A stretch of 64,000 bases of DNA from NCBI GenBank assembly GCA_020698575.1, contig CM036241.1, positions 10,334,416 to 10,398,415 on the forward strand, read 5' to 3'. This DNA comes from Bostrychus sinensis (Eukaryota > Chordata > Actinopteri > Gobiiformes > Eleotridae). A program made the position numbers and the translations under genes. Below are positions 59,630 to 64,000 of the stretch, one piece after another (the stretch's first letter is position 1; each line of letters starts with the position of its first letter). The notes under the pieces were generated by a model. It did not search any database. It saw only the letters and a list, made by a program, of their open reading frames with translations, and had not been told where the DNA came from.

Positions 59630-59960
59630 TAGCCTACATCACAACAGTAGTCGCCTCAAAGGCTTTAAAGGAATAGACATAAACAAACAAACAGGGACAC
59701 AAACAAACATAAACAAAAACTAAACTAAACATTCCCAGGACAGCCCCTGTCCTAAGACCCTACCTCTCAGTGAGGAAAAACTCCTAAAAAACGTGGAGAA
59801 CTGTGGGGAAAAAAGAATAAACCTTATGGAGACCACACTGAAGGAGAGATCCTCTCACAGGACGGTGTATAAATGTGTCTGAGACTGTTAAATAAAGTCC
59901 ATTAGCTCATCTGTAGGATCATAGTTCAGGTCTGTAAGGTTGCAGCAGGTGGACTTCATC
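59630..59960. repeat. Dispersed fish repeat, unclassified
   Basis: CTACATCACAACAGTAGTC, AAACAAACAGGGACACAAAC, GACAGCCCCTGTCCTAAGAC and GAGGAAAAACTCCTAAAAAA are of the kind seen in abundant fish interspersed repeats. No other copy was found in this window, so the assignment rests on general familiarity. Confidence 0.45.
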
Positions 59961-61611
59961 CAGACAGGGGAGGGGGGTGAGGTAAAGGTCAGAGAAGTCT
60001 ATAGGAGGTGAGGTTGAGTGTCCAAAGGTTGGGACAGGAGCATTTTCCAATTGCATTGTTTAAAAGCAACTTATTATTCTGCACATGTTTTACTATCTTT
60101 GTTTTCTGGTTGTATCTACCCAATACACTGATGAAAAGATTAAAACTGTTACATTTTTATTTCTTCCTGTTTGTGATGTGCAACAAGTTGAACTTTGCAA
60201 TAGGATTTAGATAGACTTTATTGACAAAAGCATTCAGTCACATTTGGTCTGAGCTCAGGGACTGATATTTGTGAAGAAGACAAGTTCTCACCAAACTCAC
60301 TGAAACATGTTTATAGTCCTTGCTCTGTCCACTTGGGTACATTTTGTTGGAATATAAAGTATACAAACTGTAACCACAAAGTTGGAAGCACAGCATTGTC
60401 GAAAAAGTCTTGGCGCTGAAACATAAAGATTGTCCTTCTCTGGAGATAAGGTGTCTTCCTCAAAACCCTGTAATACTCTGAATACTTTTGTTTTTATTGT
60501 GTATAACTTGAAAACTTTTATGGATGTGCCACTGTTTATAAAGCTCTACTTGACAAATTATTTTGACAGACAATGAAATTAAGCATTGTATTGCCACTGT
60601 CTGAAAAGCAGTTAAATGTGGTATATACATTATTGTGGAGCCCTGAATTTGTTTTAATGGAACTGTGAAAGTGCGCTCAGACAGCAACAATAACTTTTTA
60701 CACAAGGACATACTCACATATAGAATCACTGGAAGTAGCTACATGATTAATACAAAGTTTACTTCCACCATGTTGAAGGCTAAAGACCTGAGTAAATATT
60801 TTTACAAGCATCCTTTCGAACTGTCCAGATGGCACCGCTGACTTCACTGTGACGGTTTAACATCGAGACTCCAACGGTCAAGCGGTTCACTGCCATACGA
60901 CGCTCCCTGACTCACCCATCATTACCCAGAATGCACTGCTTGTCTGCCAATCTCAGTCTTTCCGCGATAACTTCTCCCTGCATCCCCCGAACACACCTCT
61001 GCCAAAGCAGCCGACAGCACAGATGGGGCAGAGCTCGCCTCCACACTTAACTCAATCTGTGTCCATGTTAGCTCCAGCTCGGGCCAGGGCCTGCTTCCAG
61101 AGCCTCCCACAGATCTGCCATTCTCACACCTCAGAACCACCAGCAGCACCAGCGAGCGCTCATTGTGACACTTTTATAGACGCCACCTGTCAGCTCTTAC
61201 AATCCAACACAGACAATCTAATTTCCCCCTGGATATTTCCACTTGTGCTATTAACTTAAGGACATTCTTTGAAGAAAATGCACTTTCCAAATACAGTTTT
61301 AAAATCTTTAGATCTGATTGCCTTGTGTTGCTGACATCTTTAGTTGTTCTCGTTCCATCAGTGCGAAAAATCAGTCGCCTTATAGGTCATAATTTTGCAC
61401 CTTAAGGGTAGAATTTTACAAGAAGGATCTGACTGATTTATACTCAAAAATATGTTAGAGAAGTTATTGTTTTACATACTAGAAATTTAAAGCAACACTA
61501 TAGCATTTTGACCAGGGGTAGGCCACCCCTAGCCTGCAGGCCAAACTTGGCCCTCAGCCAGATACAATTGGCTATTGTCAATTTTTTAGCTGATATCCAC
61601 TTTTAATTGTT

Positions 61612-61845
61612 TTTTTTTTTTTTTACTTTTATTTAACCAGGAAAGTCCCACTGAGATTCAGAATCTCTTTTGCAGGGGAGTCCTGGCCCCATGGGGGACC
61701 TTTTGTACATGTTTTTAGTGGTAGAGGAAACCTACACAGACATGGGAAGACATGCAAACGCCACACAGAAAGGCCCCACCCAGTCTGGGAATCTAAACTG
61801 GGACCTTCTTGCTGTGAGACAGGAGTGCTATAATTGCTATTACTT
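61612..61845. repeat. SINE-like interspersed repeat, copy 2
   Basis: Relative of 1549-1780, with TTTAACCAGGAAAGTCCCA, GGGGAGTCCTGGCCCCAT, TTTTGTACATGTTTTTAG and GGACCTTCTTGCTGTGAG. It is preceded by a T-tract. Confidence 0.6.
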
Positions 61846-62640
61846 GACAGTTAATTCCATGAACCTGTCAGTGAATGAGGCGCTGTAAGACTCTATTTGC
61901 AAGCATACAGTTCTCTGTCATGGTTTCATGGTTTTAGTTGCCTCCAACCAATAAATAGCAAGCATTCTGTCATGTGACCTCTTTCTGTCATGGTTACCTT
62001 TGCCTCTAGGATTTTTATTTATTTATTTTTTAAGGTATTTATTTATTGATCCATATATTTTGTATATGTAATTGAACATGTTAATATATGCACATTTAAA
62101 GCTGCCAAAGAACCATGACAGGGAACTGTATGTCCATTCTTGTGGCCCGTCACCTGGTGGTTCACAAATTATTTGGCCTGACTGCAATCAAACTTGCTTA
62201 CCCCTGATTTATACCTTAAAATAATGTTTTGATAATAACTTCAGTGGTAGATAAACTTATAAACAGGACAAACAGCCCCTCCCCCGACCCCTGAGCACTT
62301 CTCATTATTGTTCTTTATCACAATGTAACGTGTTGAGCAGGTAGGTCACTCTACAAGCTGCTCTACTGTGAAGACTCTCATTTTATCTCTCATGCAAGAA
62401 ATGTCAATTTGAATTGAGAAACAAAACATCTTCAACTTTACAGTAAAAGCTACATGCTTCTTTTTAACCATTTTGTTTTGATTGTCTAAGAGCTGGTTGT
62501 AAAATGCAAGCAAACTGCAAATAAACACTGTTTTTCTTTTTGTCATGTCCTAAGTTCATTCCTAAAAAACAAAACTATAAACTCTGAAATACAGTACAGC
62601 TTTTTTGTTGATGTGGTTGTATAAACCTATGGTCCCCAGT

Positions 62641-63143
62641 ACCTACACTGCCTGGCCAAAAAAAAAGTTGCTATCTGGATTTAACTAAGTAAATAGGTAA
62701 GGGTCAGGTCTGGGTTCAGCAACGTGATGAGCCCAAAGAATGAGGTCAGCTGACTTCCTGCATATACTCAATGACCAGGTTACTTCATCAGTAGTTAGGG
62801 TTAGGCTTTTTTTTTTTTTTTCTTCCCTGATGGCACGGGTTTATTCCAAGATGACATTGCCAGGATTCATTGAGCTCAAAATGTGAAAGAGTGGTTCAGG
62901 GAGCATGAGACATCATTTTCACAAATGGACTGGCCTCCACAGAGTCCAGACCTGTCACATTTATTTTCACCTAGAGTTGCATTAATTTTTTGCCAAGATC
63001 TTGTATTGTATTGTATGATGTGAGAGTTGAACCACTGTGCAAAGCCTTCTCCAGCTCGATCCAAAGATTCTCCGTGGGGTTAAGGTCTGGACTCTGTGGT
63101 GGCCAGTCAATGATGTCTCATGCTCCTTGAGCCACTCTAACCC
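62641..63143. mobile_element. Tc1-like transposon remnants, inverted pair
   Basis: The left end TACACTGCCTGGCCAAAAAA looks like a Tc1/mariner terminus. On the plus strand, 62883-62954 encodes VKEWFREHETSFSQMDWPPQ and continues SPDL, the transposase D-W-P-P-Q-S-P-D-L motif just before the catalytic third acidic region. On the minus strand, 63108-63082 encodes the same DWPPQSPDL motif, followed by N-P-T-E-N-L-W. Frames are broken in both. The two pieces form an inverted repeat of about 75 bp with a loop of about 110 bp. Confidence 0.7.
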
Positions 63144-63876
63144 TGACACAATGCATAAACCTAACTACACCCATTTTTTATTCCATCAAAATAACCAAAT
63201 AGTACCATTGATTCTAACCATCGCCACTAAATTTGAAGCTTAAATTTAAGCACTGAAAACACAGATACTATGTAGCCTATAAAGTCATAATTGACATTTA
63301 AAAATACAAGGATTTTTTTTACAGCCAGAACCTCTTGAAATTTACTGGTCTTTTTCCTAAGGCGCAGACTCATGACATCACAATAAGGTGACTAGTTCTT
63401 TGCAGGCATGAAGATTGTTTTTAGTTATCTTGTAAGAGGCTCTTCTTGAGGGTAAAATATTGGCAATAATTGAATGAGTCGAAGTGAGGCAGCCGCAGGT
63501 CTCGCTCTCACACATATCTTGATATGAACGGATTACAAGCAGCAAAGTAGCATTACAGAAGATCTTATCGACAAAACGGCTCAATCTATTACAGGCACGC
63601 CGTATGTTCCTGCCCCAAATACATATGATTATGGGGTTTATCCATAAATATATCAGCATAGGTGTATACACTTTTAAAGATACATTATCTGAGATTTAAT
63701 TCACATCTCATTTCTCACAAAAGACTGGTTATATTGTATCATGCAGTGCCCTGCCACTGCCCAGGATGTACCATGCCTGTGGCCCACAGTTATTGGAATA
63801 GGCTCCAGCCACCTGCGACCCCAAACAGTAAGAAAATGACTGTATTAGTGTATAAAGGTAAGGTTTAGAGTTTACC

Positions 63877-64000
63877 ATAAAGGGGCTATGTTTGCAAACT
63901 TGACTTTTCTGAGCTTTCTACCATGTTATAATGTTCCCTCATCAAAAACACACCTGGAGTTATGTTTTGTTTCATTCAGACCTGTTTGAGTAATCCTGTA
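63877..64000 (+). mobile_element. Inverted-end MITE, copy E (cut by window end)
   Basis: Starts ATAAAGGGGCTATG and includes TACCATGTTATAATGTT and CATTCAGACCTGTTTGAGTA, in the same order as copy B. It continues beyond the window. Confidence 0.7.

Larger units (their letters stand above)
55587..64000 (+). other. grm2: grm2 intron 2 (continues past window)
   Basis: Begins GTAAGG. The next exon, expected to start V-A-N-L-L, is not seen. It contains a dispersed repeat at about 58505-58800 (CATTATGACCACCTGCCCTA), another at 59630-59960 (GACAGCCCCTGTCCTAAGAC), the SINE-like repeat at 61612-61845, Tc1-like remnants at 62641-63143 and MITE copy E at the right edge. I recognise nothing in 55640-58500, 60000-61600 or 63150-63870. 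Confidence 0.8.

Noticed and set aside
60922..61259. Overlapping ORFs on both strands in a GC-richer patch
   Set aside because: No recognisable protein, no splice-site support, and composition alone explains the open frames.

Overview
The window is a piece of a vertebrate nuclear genome, almost certainly a ray-finned (teleost) fish. The support is two split protein-coding genes of vertebrate type with GT-AG introns, a CpG-rich promoter, and a dense mix of fish-style repeats: tRNA-derived SINEs, a CR1/L2-like LINE, hAT-like and Tc1/mariner/pogo-like elements, and microsatellites. Only about 1.1 kb of 64 kb is recognisable protein-coding exon. No operons, CRISPR arrays or prokaryotic features are present.

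Layout: (1) 1-13273 is interpreted as intron of tex264, whose 5' exons lie left of the window. (2) 13274-13445 and 32434-32831 are the last two coding exons of tex264, encoding the end of the GyrI-like domain and the disordered acidic tail with the LC3-interacting motif. The 18,988-bp intron between them is full of repeats, notably several arrays of an 11-bp minisatellite, one of them split by a LINE. (3) 32832 to about 39400 is intergenic and transposon-rich. (4) 38940-39573 is a CpG-rich promoter and non-coding first exon of grm2 (group II metabotropic glutamate receptor), with a near-consensus RE1/NRSE element. (5) 39574-54856 is grm2 intron 1. (6) 54857-55586 is grm2 exon 2, with a 5' leader carrying two abutting uORFs and then codons 1-177 (signal peptide and start of the Venus-flytrap domain). 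(7) 55587-64000 is grm2 intron 2; the remaining exons lie to the right.

Both genes run left to right. As far as I recall, the human TEX264-GRM2 pair has the same order and orientation, which supports both assignments. I see no new multi-gene system. The points most worth following are the RE1 element and uORF chain in the grm2 leader, a set of interleaved inverted repeats near 50.4 kb that could fold as a pseudoknot, the hAT-associated 11-bp minisatellite family, a perfect 36-bp in-frame duplication after the tex264 LIR, and several nested insertions whose target-site duplications can be read directly. All repeat classifications come from reading by eye without a library search.
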